DNA of 64,000 nt from Laspinema sp. D2d (GTDB lineage: Bacteria > Cyanobacteriota > Cyanobacteriia > Cyanobacteriales > Laspinemataceae), in NCBI RefSeq assembly GCF_025370755.1, contig NZ_JAMXFC010000006.1, positions 124,001-188,000 of the forward strand. The letters are read 5' to 3'. A program made the position numbers and the translations under genes. Shown here piece after piece: positions 19,719 through 30,100 of this stretch. The notes below the pieces were generated by a model, which did not search any database, was not told where the DNA came from, and saw only the letters and a list, made by a program, of their open reading frames with translations. Each line of letters opens with the position of its first letter. The first letter of the stretch is position 1.

Positions 19719-20204
19719 TCAAGGGCTGGTAGGCCCCTCACTCCGAGGGGGAGAGGGTCGCACCATCACCACCAACAGACAAAAAATCCCAATATTAATG
19801 GAGACATCCGCTACATTAAAAACGGGAAAATTAATTAAGCGAAAATCCAGAAAATCAATCACTTCACCTAACAAAAATCGGTCAATTCCATTTCCGACAG
19901 CACCGCCTAAAATTAATCCAAACCCGACTTCTTCCCATCGGTTCATCCTCGGGCCAAACCAGGCTAACGCCATTAACCCCAAACTAACTGCCAAGGACAG
20001 CCAGCGCAACCAAGCTCCATTATTGCTAAACAAGCTAAAGGCGGCTCCAGTATTGGTGACATAAGTAAAATGAAAGACCCCTTCCCATAAAGGCCAAGAT
20101 TCTCTGAACTCAAAATTTTGTACGACCCAATATTTCGTCAGTTGGTCGAAAATTACACTAATAGCACCAGCAATCCAAAATAGCGAGTTGTTTTTGAATT
20201 TCAT
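19719..20204 (-). CDS. lspA: Prolipoprotein signal peptidase (signal peptidase II)
   Basis: This 161-aa aspartic peptidase of the inner membrane removes signal peptides from diacylglyceryl-modified prolipoproteins. Four transmembrane helices are visible. Family motifs are FDQLTKYWV near the N-terminus, TNTGAAFS (50-57), GNGIDR with catalytic Asp108, VIDFLDF and FNVADVSI with catalytic Asp133. ATG at 20204 is used; the longest frame starts with TTG three codons earlier. It is the third gene of bioB-bioY-lspA on the minus strand, 86 bp after bioY. The last dozen residues (Pro/Ser/Arg-rich) are encoded by a CT-rich intergenic-type repeat and are unlikely to matter for activity. Confidence 0.95.
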   Translation of the reverse strand: MKFKNNSLFWIAGAISVIFDQLTKYWVVQNFEFRESWPLWEGVFHFTYVTNTGAAFSLFSNNGAWLRWLSLAVSLGLMALAWFGPRMNRWEEVGFGLILGGAVGNGIDRFLLGEVIDFLDFRLINFPVFNVADVSINIGIFCLLVVMVRPSPPRSEGPTSP

Positions 20205-20290
20205 TACCAACAATGGAGAGTCAAGAGGACAAGGGTTACGGATCTTCTGTGCTTTCTGCTAAAAGTCAGGGACAGCTAACAACTGACCGT

Positions 20291-22291
<2,001 letters not shown>

Positions 22292-22653
22292 TTTCAGCCC
22301 TTCTATGACAGTTCCTGAAGTTCTGGCATTTTACCATCGGGGCTTTACCGTTTTCGAGGGGATTTTGGTAATGATGGGTTAAGGCAATATTTTTAGGCGT
22401 GAGAAATGAACCATTTGGGTGTAACCCTAACCCATGACAAATCAAGCTAAATTACGGCCTGGGGACAAGGGGTGTGGAAGAAAAAATCATGAAGTGCAAC
22501 CTCACCTCCCTAGGGAAATTCTCAAGGTTTAGTCATTAATTAATTTGGAAATTGGCACTCACCCGGGTGTGGCCTGCAAAATGACAGATCGATTAGGCCC
22601 TGCAAGAGTCAGAACATTGGTGACCAGGGGACTTTGCCCGCTGATGCGCTGCA
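22292..22653. other. Non-coding interval between nblA and bioB
   Basis: 362 bp between two minus-strand genes. No further gene or recognisable operator was found; it must hold the bioB promoter and any nblA terminator. Confidence 0.5.
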
Positions 22654-22824
22654 CTATGCTGACTTTTTGAGCAGGTATTTGAACATATTATCTTTGACCA
22701 TATTTTGCCGCAGGACTTCGAGTAAATATTCCTGGGCTTGCTCTTGAGTCAGGCCCCTGACTTGTTCTTTCAGTAGTTGGAGTTTAAATTCTTGTTCCAA
22801 GCTCAAATTTGTTGGCATATCCAT
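22654..22824 (-). CDS. nblA: Phycobilisome degradation protein NblA
   Basis: A 56-aa gene starting at ATG 22824 and ending with TAG at 22654-22656. The translation carries the NblA signature: LSLEQEFKLQLLKEQV, then LTQEQAQEYLLEVLRQNMVK and DNMFKYLLK. An AGGAG ribosome-binding site (22833-22837) precedes the start by 8 nt. NblA is a small helical adaptor that binds phycobiliproteins and directs phycobilisomes to Clp-dependent breakdown during nutrient starvation. It is transcribed away from cpcS, so assembly and disassembly genes share a 229-bp divergent regulatory region. Confidence 0.95.
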   Translation of the reverse strand: MDMPTNLSLEQEFKLQLLKEQVRGLTQEQAQEYLLEVLRQNMVKDNMFKYLLKKSA

Positions 22825-22922
22825 TGGTTTGCTCCTGGTGGTTTCGTTGGTTATTTTTATTTACTACAGGAATAGACGGGTGATCCGTTTAGTTTGCTCC
22901 TGGTAATTGTAAAGTATCATTA

Positions 22923-22939
22923 AGTTTGCTTGACAAACT
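22923..22939. promoter_or_regulatory. Inverted repeat over a -35-like hexamer between nblA and cpcS
   Basis: AGTTTG-N5-CAAACT (6-bp arms) lies between divergent nblA and cpcS. The plus-strand hexamer TTGACA (22930-22935) sits inside it, with a weak AT-rich -10 region about 18 nt on. It is a candidate operator for either gene; nothing identifies the regulator. Confidence 0.35.
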
Positions 22940-23053
22940 GTCCAAAACGTACATTTTAAGATTTATTTTCGCTACAAAAGTTTATCAAAGCCCTGTAAGC
23001 CTTATTATAAAAGGGAAAAAGCGCGGAAACATCAGCCAACGGAGATAAGCCTA

Positions 23054-23665
23054 ATGGACGCAATGGAGTTTTTTCGCCGGAGTGCAGGGAAGTGGCGATC
23101 GCAGCGCACGACCCATCACCTTGCTTTCCGACGAGCGGAACTAGGAGATTCAGAAATCCAGGTGGAAACCTTAGACAAAGATCATCCCCAAGTCGTAGAA
23201 ATCTGCGAGTTACATCAAATCGATCCCCAACGGGCAGTCGGTGGAGCCTTTGTCACCTGGGCGGGTTCAATGGAATGGGACCAGAATGATGAAAATCACT
23301 CAGGCTCCACCGTCTTTGCCTTGGTCCCAGAAGAGGACAACCCCAAAGCTGGAAAACTCCTCAGAGAGCGGGGTTATGCGGAGATAGTGCCCGTGGCCGG
23401 TTTGTATGAAATGGATGAGGAAGAAGGTCTGATTCTAGTGACGGAATATGAAACCATGAGTGTCGTAGAACGGTTCTGGTTTGCCAGCCCGGATCTGCGC
23501 CTGCGAACAAGTACCGTCACACGGTTTGGGGGGTTCAGTACGGCTTCATTCTGTAGCGAAAGCCGGATCCAGGTCGAATCCAACTCAGGTAGCAGTGATT
23601 CCCCCTCTGACTCTGACAAGAATGCCCGAACCACCCCCCAATTCCAATCCGCCTTCGGCTGGTAA
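23054..23665 (+). CDS. cpcS: Phycobiliprotein bilin lyase, CpcS/CpeS type
   Basis: This 203-aa lyase of the CpcS/CpeS family attaches phycobilin, typically phycocyanobilin, to the Cys-82/84 position of phycobiliprotein subunits. The family pattern is clear: MEFFRRSAGKWRSQRTTHHL at the N-terminus, GSMEWD, GYAEIVPVAGLYEMD, TEYETMSVVERFWFA and LRLRTSTVTRFGGFSTASF. The last 35 residues are Ser/Asp-rich and extend beyond the usual domain. A GGAG sits 10 nt before ATG 23054. It lies opposite nblA and upstream of an unrecognised HExxH gene and cpcG, giving a small phycobilisome assembly group. Confidence 0.93.
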   Translation: MDAMEFFRRSAGKWRSQRTTHHLAFRRAELGDSEIQVETLDKDHPQVVEICELHQIDPQRAVGGAFVTWAGSMEWDQNDENHSGSTVFALVPEEDNPKAGKLLRERGYAEIVPVAGLYEMDEEEGLILVTEYETMSVVERFWFASPDLRLRTSTVTRFGGFSTASFCSESRIQVESNSGSSDSPSDSDKNARTTPQFQSAFGW

Positions 23666-23688
23666 TCAAAAGGAAGACCCGGGGAGTC

Positions 23689-23741
23689 CCGAAAACTCCC
23701 CCATCTCCCCCATCCCCCCTATCTCCCCCATCCCCCCCATC
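23689..23741 (+). repeat. Second tract of the 9-bp minisatellite, C-rich strand
   Basis: Units of the type CCCCCATCT/CCCCCATCC run from just past the cpcS stop to the ATG at 23742. They match the reverse complement of the bioB-bioY minisatellite. Because the unit is 9 bp, they stay in frame with the following gene and would encode Ile-Ser-Pro/Ile-Pro-Pro triplets if translated. Confidence 0.7.
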
Positions 23742-24287
23742 ATGTCAGACCCCCTAGTCCGAGGGTCCGATTATCTCAATGCGGTGCGTCAGATTGCGAT
23801 CGATCCGAGTACCATTTGGTCTGGTGGGGATATTATCGAGCGGATCCAAGTCTGTACCTGGATTGGAGAGCATATCGAAACGATTAACCAACAACTCCGG
23901 GAGTATCTGGAAGCCTGCCATCAATGTTTTCCCGCATCTGAACGGCGGGAGGTCGTGATTTTTGCGGCCCCGATCGCCCCAGACTATGGGATTGATGCCC
24001 TCTGCAATATCCTGGTAGATCCGGTGGCGATCGTCATTGATGTGGGCCGGACAGCACCTCAAGACTGGTTAAGCATTGTCGTCCATGAATATGCTCATGC
24101 CTATTTGAGGTCCCCCGGACATGACTCCCGACTATTGGAGGTCCTGACTCATCTGTGTTTGGGACTGGGACTCGAACCCCCCAATGCTACGGGGATGGAT
24201 GAGAGGGCGATGGATCGGATGTTAAGAAATTGGCCGCACTGTAACGCAACTCCTGAACCCCTGGCCTTCTGGCAAGGTAACGGATAA
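23742..24287 (+). CDS. Unrecognised HExxH protein in the phycobilisome locus
   Basis: I do not recognise this family. The 181-aa product contains VVHEYAHAYLRSPGHD: a zinc-peptidase HExxH (His115-Glu116 to His119) with His127 and Glu133 downstream as possible third ligands. Before it lies a run of hydrophobic strands (RREVVIFAAP, PVAIVIDVGR), as in small zinc peptidase-like domains. It has no signal peptide, so cytoplasmic. ATG 23742 directly follows the minisatellite. An in-frame ATG at 23622 would add 40 residues, including Ile-Ser-Pro repeats, and overlap cpcS by 44 nt. It lies between a bilin lyase and the rod-core linker, so a phycobilisome-related role is possible but not shown. Confidence 0.75.
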   Translation: MSDPLVRGSDYLNAVRQIAIDPSTIWSGGDIIERIQVCTWIGEHIETINQQLREYLEACHQCFPASERREVVIFAAPIAPDYGIDALCNILVDPVAIVIDVGRTAPQDWLSIVVHEYAHAYLRSPGHDSRLLEVLTHLCLGLGLEPPNATGMDERAMDRMLRNWPHCNATPEPLAFWQGNG

Positions 24288-24552
24288 TACTTTTTGTGGC
24301 GAAATATTACAGATTGTTGCGTTCGGTGAGAAAAATGAAACTGATCTTACCGTCATCCCGTAATCTGAAGGATGTCTATTTATTGAAATCGGCAGTCAGT
24401 CGGTAGCAGTGACCGTTGAGCGCTACGGGTTCAAGCCATCCCTAGAACAGACCCAATTTGTCTTTCTAGGGGGTTCCCATACCTTAAGGGCCAATTCGCT
24501 GCATCTGCCACTGAAAGCAGAAGTTAAAATTTGAACTTACGGAGATTCTGAC

Positions 24553-25314
24553 GTGGCATTACCTTTGTTACAGTACGCTCCTAAGAGCCAAAACCAGCGG
24601 GTTGCTGGATATGAAGTGGGAAGCGATGAGCAACCCAAAATCTATACCACCGAAAACCTGCCCTCTCCTACCGAGATGGATGAGGTGATTTGGGCCAGCT
24701 ACCGCCAAGTGTTCAGCGAACACCAAATCCTGAAGAGCAACCGCCAAACCTTCGCGGAATCTCAACTGAGATATGGTCAAATCACCGTTCGCGACTTCAT
24801 TCGCGCTTTGGCGACTTCGGATGCCTTCATTCGGCTCAACTACGAGACCAACAGCAACTACCGTTTTGCCGAAATTTGCGTACAACGCATTTTAGGCCGC
24901 GACGTTTACAACGAACGCGAAAAAATTGCATGGTCTATCGTCATCGCCACCAAGGGTGTCGAAGGGTTTATCAGTGCTGTCCTCGATAGCGAAGAGTACC
25001 TGAACAACTTTGGGTACAATACCGTTCCCTATCAGCGTCGCCGGATTCTACCCCAACAGGCTAAAGGTGAAACCCCCTTCAACCTGAAAACTCCGCGTTA
25101 TGGCGAATACCATCGCGCTCAGTTGGGCTTCCCACAAATCATCTGGCAAAGCCAAGTGCGCCGCTACGTTCCTCAAGACAAGGTGGCTCGTGCAGGCGAT
25201 CCGGCCCTCTATATGGATATGGCGCGTAACCTCAACAACGGGAAAGGTAACCCCCCCAGCCGCGTTTCTACGTTCAATATGAATTACGAAGCGTTGGTCC
25301 CCCGTAAGAAGTAA
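24553..25314 (+). CDS. cpcG: Phycobilisome rod-core linker polypeptide CpcG
   Basis: This 253-aa linker connects phycocyanin rods to the allophycocyanin core. The N-terminus [10 protein letters not shown] is typical of CpcG, and the PBS-linker domain (about residues 20-190) contains [44 protein letters not shown] and [22 protein letters not shown] basic C-terminal part follows, expected to bind the core. The start is GTG 24553, with GGAG at 24541-24544. The 265 bp upstream suggest its own promoter separate from the cpcS pair. Codon choice looks more C/G-ending than in neighbours, consistent with high expression. Confidence 0.95.
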   Translation: MALPLLQYAPKSQNQRVAGYEVGSDEQPKIYTTENLPSPTEMDEVIWASYRQVFSEHQILKSNRQTFAESQLRYGQITVRDFIRALATSDAFIRLNYETNSNYRFAEICVQRILGRDVYNEREKIAWSIVIATKGVEGFISAVLDSEEYLNNFGYNTVPYQRRRILPQQAKGETPFNLKTPRYGEYHRAQLGFPQIIWQSQVRRYVPQDKVARAGDPALYMDMARNLNNGKGNPPSRVSTFNMNYEALVPRKK

Positions 25315-25357
25315 TTGCATTTTGCTCTGTTGAGCAATGTAATTCCCTCATCCCTGA

Positions 25358-25425
25358 AGTTAGGGGCTAGAGTCTGGGAAATTGTGGCAAGCTAAACCAT
25401 AATTCTTAGTCTTTGGCCCCTAACT
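25358..25425 (+). terminator. Possible cpcG terminator, long-loop inverted repeat
   Basis: AGTTAGGGGC (25358-25367) and GCCCCTAACT (25416-25425) are perfect 10-nt complements separated by 48 nt, followed by GTTTT. The long loop makes an intrinsic terminator less certain. Confidence 0.4.
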
Positions 25426-25653
25426 GTTTTAGGGCTGAGGAAACCCTTTGGAGGGCTTTACCCATTCTTCACATTTCAATTCAGGCCGTTGTTCGGGTAG
25501 CTCGTCTCAAAATCTTTACCTAGTCTGGATTTGTTATAGATTTAGCCTAAAAACTACTTTTTATAACAGCATTTAAGCCGGTTATCTTTATTAAAACTTA
25601 TTAATTTATCTCTTGACAATTTGAGTTTAAATAGAGTAAGACAGAAGCAGAAA

Positions 25654-25682
25654 ACAGTTTAAATTAATCTGATTTAAACTGT
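25654..25682. promoter_or_regulatory. Perfect 11-bp inverted repeat upstream of the STAND operon
   Basis: ACAGTTTAAAT, a 7-nt spacer and ATTTAAACTGT form a perfect palindrome 102 bp before the first ATG of the operon. It is not followed by a T run, so it looks more like an operator than a terminator. Confidence 0.5.
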
Positions 25683-25783
25683 CCCGAAAACTCAGATATC
25701 AGGCTGAAAATAACCATCAGGTCGGCATCTAGCCCCTAACCCCCATCAGGTGGGTTTTATCCCTCATTAACAGGGCCAGCATT

Positions 25784-27139
25784 ATGATGGTTGATGCAAA
25801 GCAATTTTTTGATGCGACGAGTCCGAGTAAAACCTTATTTGTCGCTGATTCTGAACTGGATCAGAAATATTATATTGACTTTTCCTCCGTGCGCGGGGGC
25901 AAAATTATTGAGGATTTAAGGGATAACATTACTCTCTGGTCCCCGGAACAGCCCACCTGTCAACTGTTGACGGGACATATTGGCTGCGGGAAGTCTACGG
26001 AATTACTGCGCCTCAAAGCGGAGTTGGAACGGGAGGGCTTTCATGTGGTCTATTTCGAGTCATCTAAAGATTTGGAAATGGGCGATGTGGATGTCGGAGA
26101 TATTTTGCTGGCGATCGCCAAACGAGTCAGCGAAAGTCTCGATCGCCTCACCCTAGAAGAACCCAAACGGCTGAAAAGTATCCTTCAAGGTGCAGCCAAA
26201 CTGTTACAAACAGAAATTACATTAGATGAAGTGGGCGGCACAATAGGTCCAGCTCAATTCACTGCCAATCAAGAAGGTATCACGGTTGTAGCAATGGGGA
26301 TTGCTAAAATTACCGCTAAGGTGAAGCACAGTCCTGATCTGCGCAGCAAATTAAGAGGATATCTGGAACCCCAAACCAATGGGATTATTGAGGCGATTAA
26401 TAAAGAAATCCTTGAACCGGCGATCGCCAAGCTCAAGTTGCATGGCAAAAAAGGACTCGTGGCGATCGTCGATAATTTGGACAAGGTTGATAGTTCCCGG
26501 AAACCTTGGGGACGTCTTCAACAAGAGTACCTATTTGTCGATCGCGGTGAACAGTTGCGATCGCTCCACTGTCACCTGGTTTATACCATGCCTCTGGCGT
26601 TGCGCTTCTCCAATGACTTCGGCACCCTGATGGAACGCTTTATGATTAAACCCCAGATGCTGCCGATGGTCCCGGTGCAGTGTCGAGATGGGAGTGAGAA
26701 CGCCGAAGGCATGGATCTCCTGCGTCAAATGGTCCTCGCCCGAGCTTTTCCCCAGTTGACTCCAGAAAAGCGTTTGGAAAAAATTACGGCACTCTTTGAA
26801 GATGCACAGACCCTGGACCGCTTGTGCCAAGTCAGTGGAGGTCATGTCCGCAATATTTTACGAATCCTCAACGATAGCATTAAAAAGCAACGGGGACTCC
26901 CGATCACCCGTCAAACCCTAGAAGAGGTGATAGGTGCCTATCGCAACGAACGCACCTTAGCCGTAACTGATGAAGAGTGGGAATTATTACGGCTGGTCAT
27001 GGAACGAAAAAAGGTGTCGGGAGATGACGGCTATCACACCTTAATTCGCAGTATGTTCGTCTACGAGTATCGGGATGCGGCAGGGTCTTGGTTCGATATT
27101 AACCCAATTTTGGCATCAGCACAGGAGTGGAACTCATGA
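25784..27139 (+). CDS. P-loop ATPase, first gene of the STAND operon
   Basis: This 451-aa AAA/STAND-like ATPase has a Walker A GHIGCGKST (about residues 64-72) and a Walker B hydrophobic run ending in VDNLDKVD (about 225-235). A segment with CHLVYTMPLALRF resembles the sensor strand that follows Walker B in STAND/AAA proteins. The C-terminal third is helical and resembles a winged-helix tail (VSGGHVRNILRILNDSIKK onwards). It has no membrane segment or signal peptide. Its stop overlaps the next start as ATGA, so the two are translationally coupled. Similar ATPases commonly precede large TPR/WD40 proteins in cyanobacteria (family knowledge, not searched). The exact function is unknown; a regulatory or assembly partner is likely. 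Confidence 0.8.
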   Translation: MMVDAKQFFDATSPSKTLFVADSELDQKYYIDFSSVRGGKIIEDLRDNITLWSPEQPTCQLLTGHIGCGKSTELLRLKAELEREGFHVVYFESSKDLEMGDVDVGDILLAIAKRVSESLDRLTLEEPKRLKSILQGAAKLLQTEITLDEVGGTIGPAQFTANQEGITVVAMGIAKITAKVKHSPDLRSKLRGYLEPQTNGIIEAINKEILEPAIAKLKLHGKKGLVAIVDNLDKVDSSRKPWGRLQQEYLFVDRGEQLRSLHCHLVYTMPLALRFSNDFGTLMERFMIKPQMLPMVPVQCRDGSENAEGMDLLRQMVLARAFPQLTPEKRLEKITALFEDAQTLDRLCQVSGGHVRNILRILNDSIKKQRGLPITRQTLEEVIGAYRNERTLAVTDEEWELLRLVMERKKVSGDDGYHTLIRSMFVYEYRDAAGSWFDINPILASAQEWNS

Positions 27140-30100
27140 GTGAGAAGAGATCTGATGCGGATGTCATCAATCAGAATCAGCGGGCGTTGGCCGAACTGAT
27201 TTGGGCGATTGAAATGTCTCAGGGACAATTTAAGCTGATGTTAGTGCGATGTAATTATATAACATTGCGCGAGATGTTGGTGCAACAACTCCATAGTGAG
27301 TGTTCTTTAAACATTCGGGAGATTGTGCTAGAACCTACGGTCAAACAGGTGTATTCCACCTTGGGCGATCGCCTAGGGGATGAAATCCCAGATGCTTTGA
27401 TGGTGTTCGGGTTAGAGTCGGTGATTGCCTTGGATTCGGTGCTAACTTCTCTCAACCAAGTGCGAGAGGAATTTAGAAAAAACTGCCCCTTTCCTGTCAT
27501 ATTTTGGATCAATGACGAAGTGTCGGTGAAGTTGACTCGGTTAGCACCGGACTTTGAAAGTTGGGCCAGTTTGACTCATTTTGCGATCGCCCCACATGAT
27601 TTACTCTCTGCCTTGAAGGAAGAGAACGATCACCTGTTTGCGGAAATTTTTGCTGCCGGGAATCAACGATTTGTTACAAATCAGGAGATTTTTGGCAAGC
27701 GCTATCCGTTTGAAATGATATTAGCATTGCAGGATTTAGAAAAGGCTAAACAGCCATTGAGTCCTGAGTTCCAAGCGAGTTTGCAGTTGGTGTGGGGTCG
27801 TGATGCTTATCGGAGCGATCGCATTGAGGAGGCGTTAGATTACTATCACCAGAGTTTACAATTTTGGCAAACTTGTGATACAAAAGGCTGGAAAGAGCGG
27901 GCGGGAGCAGTTTTTTATCATATTGGTTTGTGCTATGCTCGGGCTTCAGAACGCGATCGCCATCAGAATGACAGTTATTGGCATCAAGCGCGACAGGCGT
28001 TTCAATCCGCTTTAGATTGTTTTGAGGAGGCGGAAAGACCCGAACTGGTGGGTCAGTTTATCGGTCAGCTTGGGGAAGTATTGCGCCAATTGAACGACTA
28101 TGCCAGTTTGGAGGAACTCGCTCTAAGTGCGATTCAATTGCACGCAAAATTAGAGAATCGGGTAGAGTTGGCGCGGGACTATGGGTTTTTAGCGCAAGTG
28201 GCCCTCCATAAGCAGGAGTGGGATCATGCTAAGGAATTAGCAGAAAAGGCGCTGGAAATTTTAGCGTCGGACCCTCAGCAGAAACAATATCAGGGATTAT
28301 ATTTGCTCCTGTTGGCGCGGAGTTTGCGACAACTGGGGGAACCGGAGGAAGCGGGCGATCGCCTGGAAGAAGCGGCGAACGGTGACCCAGAGGATAATCC
28401 CCAATTATATATTGAAATTTTGGAGGAGTTGCGATCGCTGTACTATGAGCAATCGCAGTATGTGAAAGCGTTTGATCGCAAACAAGAACGACTGTCCATT
28501 GAGCAGCAATTTGGGTTGCGGGCGTTTATTGGTGCAGGACGATTGGAACCCCAACGACAAGCGCGATCGCAACCGATGCCAACAGAGTCTGCCGGAAGTG
28601 TGGCGCGAGAGATTCTTGCTTCGGGACGGCAAAAGGATGTGGAACGGTTAATCCAACGGATCGGCAGTACCCAATATAAGCTGACGGTGATTCACGGTCC
28701 CTCGGGGGTGGGGAAAAGTTCCCTGGTGCAAGCGGGATTAGTTCCCGCATTAAAACACAAGGTGATGGGCGATCGGGATATGTTACCTGTTTCCCAACGC
28801 TTATACACGGATTGGGCAAAAACTTTGGGGCAATTACTGGGTGAGGCCCTGGCACAACGAGGAATTCAGATTGAGACTATTCCTGATTCATTGGATCGGG
28901 TCCTGGAACAGTTGCGTCAAAATGAATCGAATTATCTGCTCACCGTGCTGATTTTTGACCAATTTGAAGAGTTTTTCTTTGTGTGTAAGGAACCAGAAAA
29001 GCGCTTAAAATTCTTTGAGTTTTTGGGAGATTGTTTTCAGATTGGTTTTGTCAAGGTCGTGCTATCCCTACGAGAGGATTATATCCATTATTTATTGGCC
29101 TATAATTCCCTGCCTAGATTTGTGGCAATTAATAATGACATTTTGAGTAAGAATACGCTCTATGCCGTTGGAAATTTTTCAACGGCAGATGCAGCAGATA
29201 TTATTCGCAGTTTGAGCGATCGGGCGCATTTCCCCTTAGAACCGCAATTAATTGAGGCAGTTGTCACAGATTTAGCTCAAAATTTAAATGAAGTCCGTCC
29301 CATTGAGCTGCAAATTGTCGGCGCTCAACTGCAAACCGATGATATTACAACAGTGGCAGAATATCGGCAACTCGGCCCTAATCCTAAAGAACAATTGGTC
29401 CGCGCTTATTTAGAAGAAGTGGTCCAAGATTGCGGTCCCCAAAACAGAGAAGTGGCTGAACTAATTCTGTATTTGCTGACCGATGAAAATAATACTCGCC
29501 CCCTAAAAACTCGCAGCGAATTAGAAACAGATTTGAAAGTTTTAGTCACTGATTTAGTGAATGAACCCGACCGAATTGATTTGATTTTGTATGTTTTGGT
29601 GAATTCAGGGTTAGTGTTTTTGTTGCCCGAATGTCCGAGCGATCGGTATCAATTGGTGCATGATTATGTCGTAGCGTTTATCCGCCAAAATCAAGGTCAG
29701 CAAGTCAAAAAAGAACTAGAAGAAGAACGGAGCAAAAGAAAACAGAGTGAAGAACGTCTACTGATTTTGCAAGATGCAAATCAGATATTAGCTGAAGCCC
29801 AAAGGAAGGCAAGACGAATCGTTCGATTAGGGTTACTAGGATTCACGCTGATATCAGTCGGGGCCGGAGTTCTCTTATGGGAAGTCATGCAACAAGCTCA
29901 ACAGACAGCAATCCGAGCTTTTAATTCTGAGTCAAAGGCACTATTATTATCAAATGCTCGCCTTGGAGCATTAATAGCAAGTATCAATGCCAGCCAAATA
30001 GTTTTACAAACAAAAGCCTTGCCAAATAAGCTTAAACATGACACTATCCAGCAACTCCAAAAGATAGTTATGACTGACATCCAATCAAGAAATACTCTGG

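Larger units (their letters stand above)
25315..25783. other. Interval between cpcG and the STAND operon
   Basis: No gene is seen. It contains a long-loop inverted repeat (25358-25425) after cpcG, a perfect 11-bp AT-rich inverted repeat (25654-25682) and an isolated TTGACA at 25613-25618 lacking a convincing -10 at normal spacing. Confidence 0.6.

Noticed and set aside
24380-24470. Possible tRNA or structured RNA near the GGGTTCAAGCC sequence
   Set aside because: A T-loop-like string is present, but acceptor, D and anticodon arms cannot be drawn.
25613-25640. TTGACA as promoter of the STAND operon
   Set aside because: No acceptable -10 at 16-18 bp; reported only as a note.
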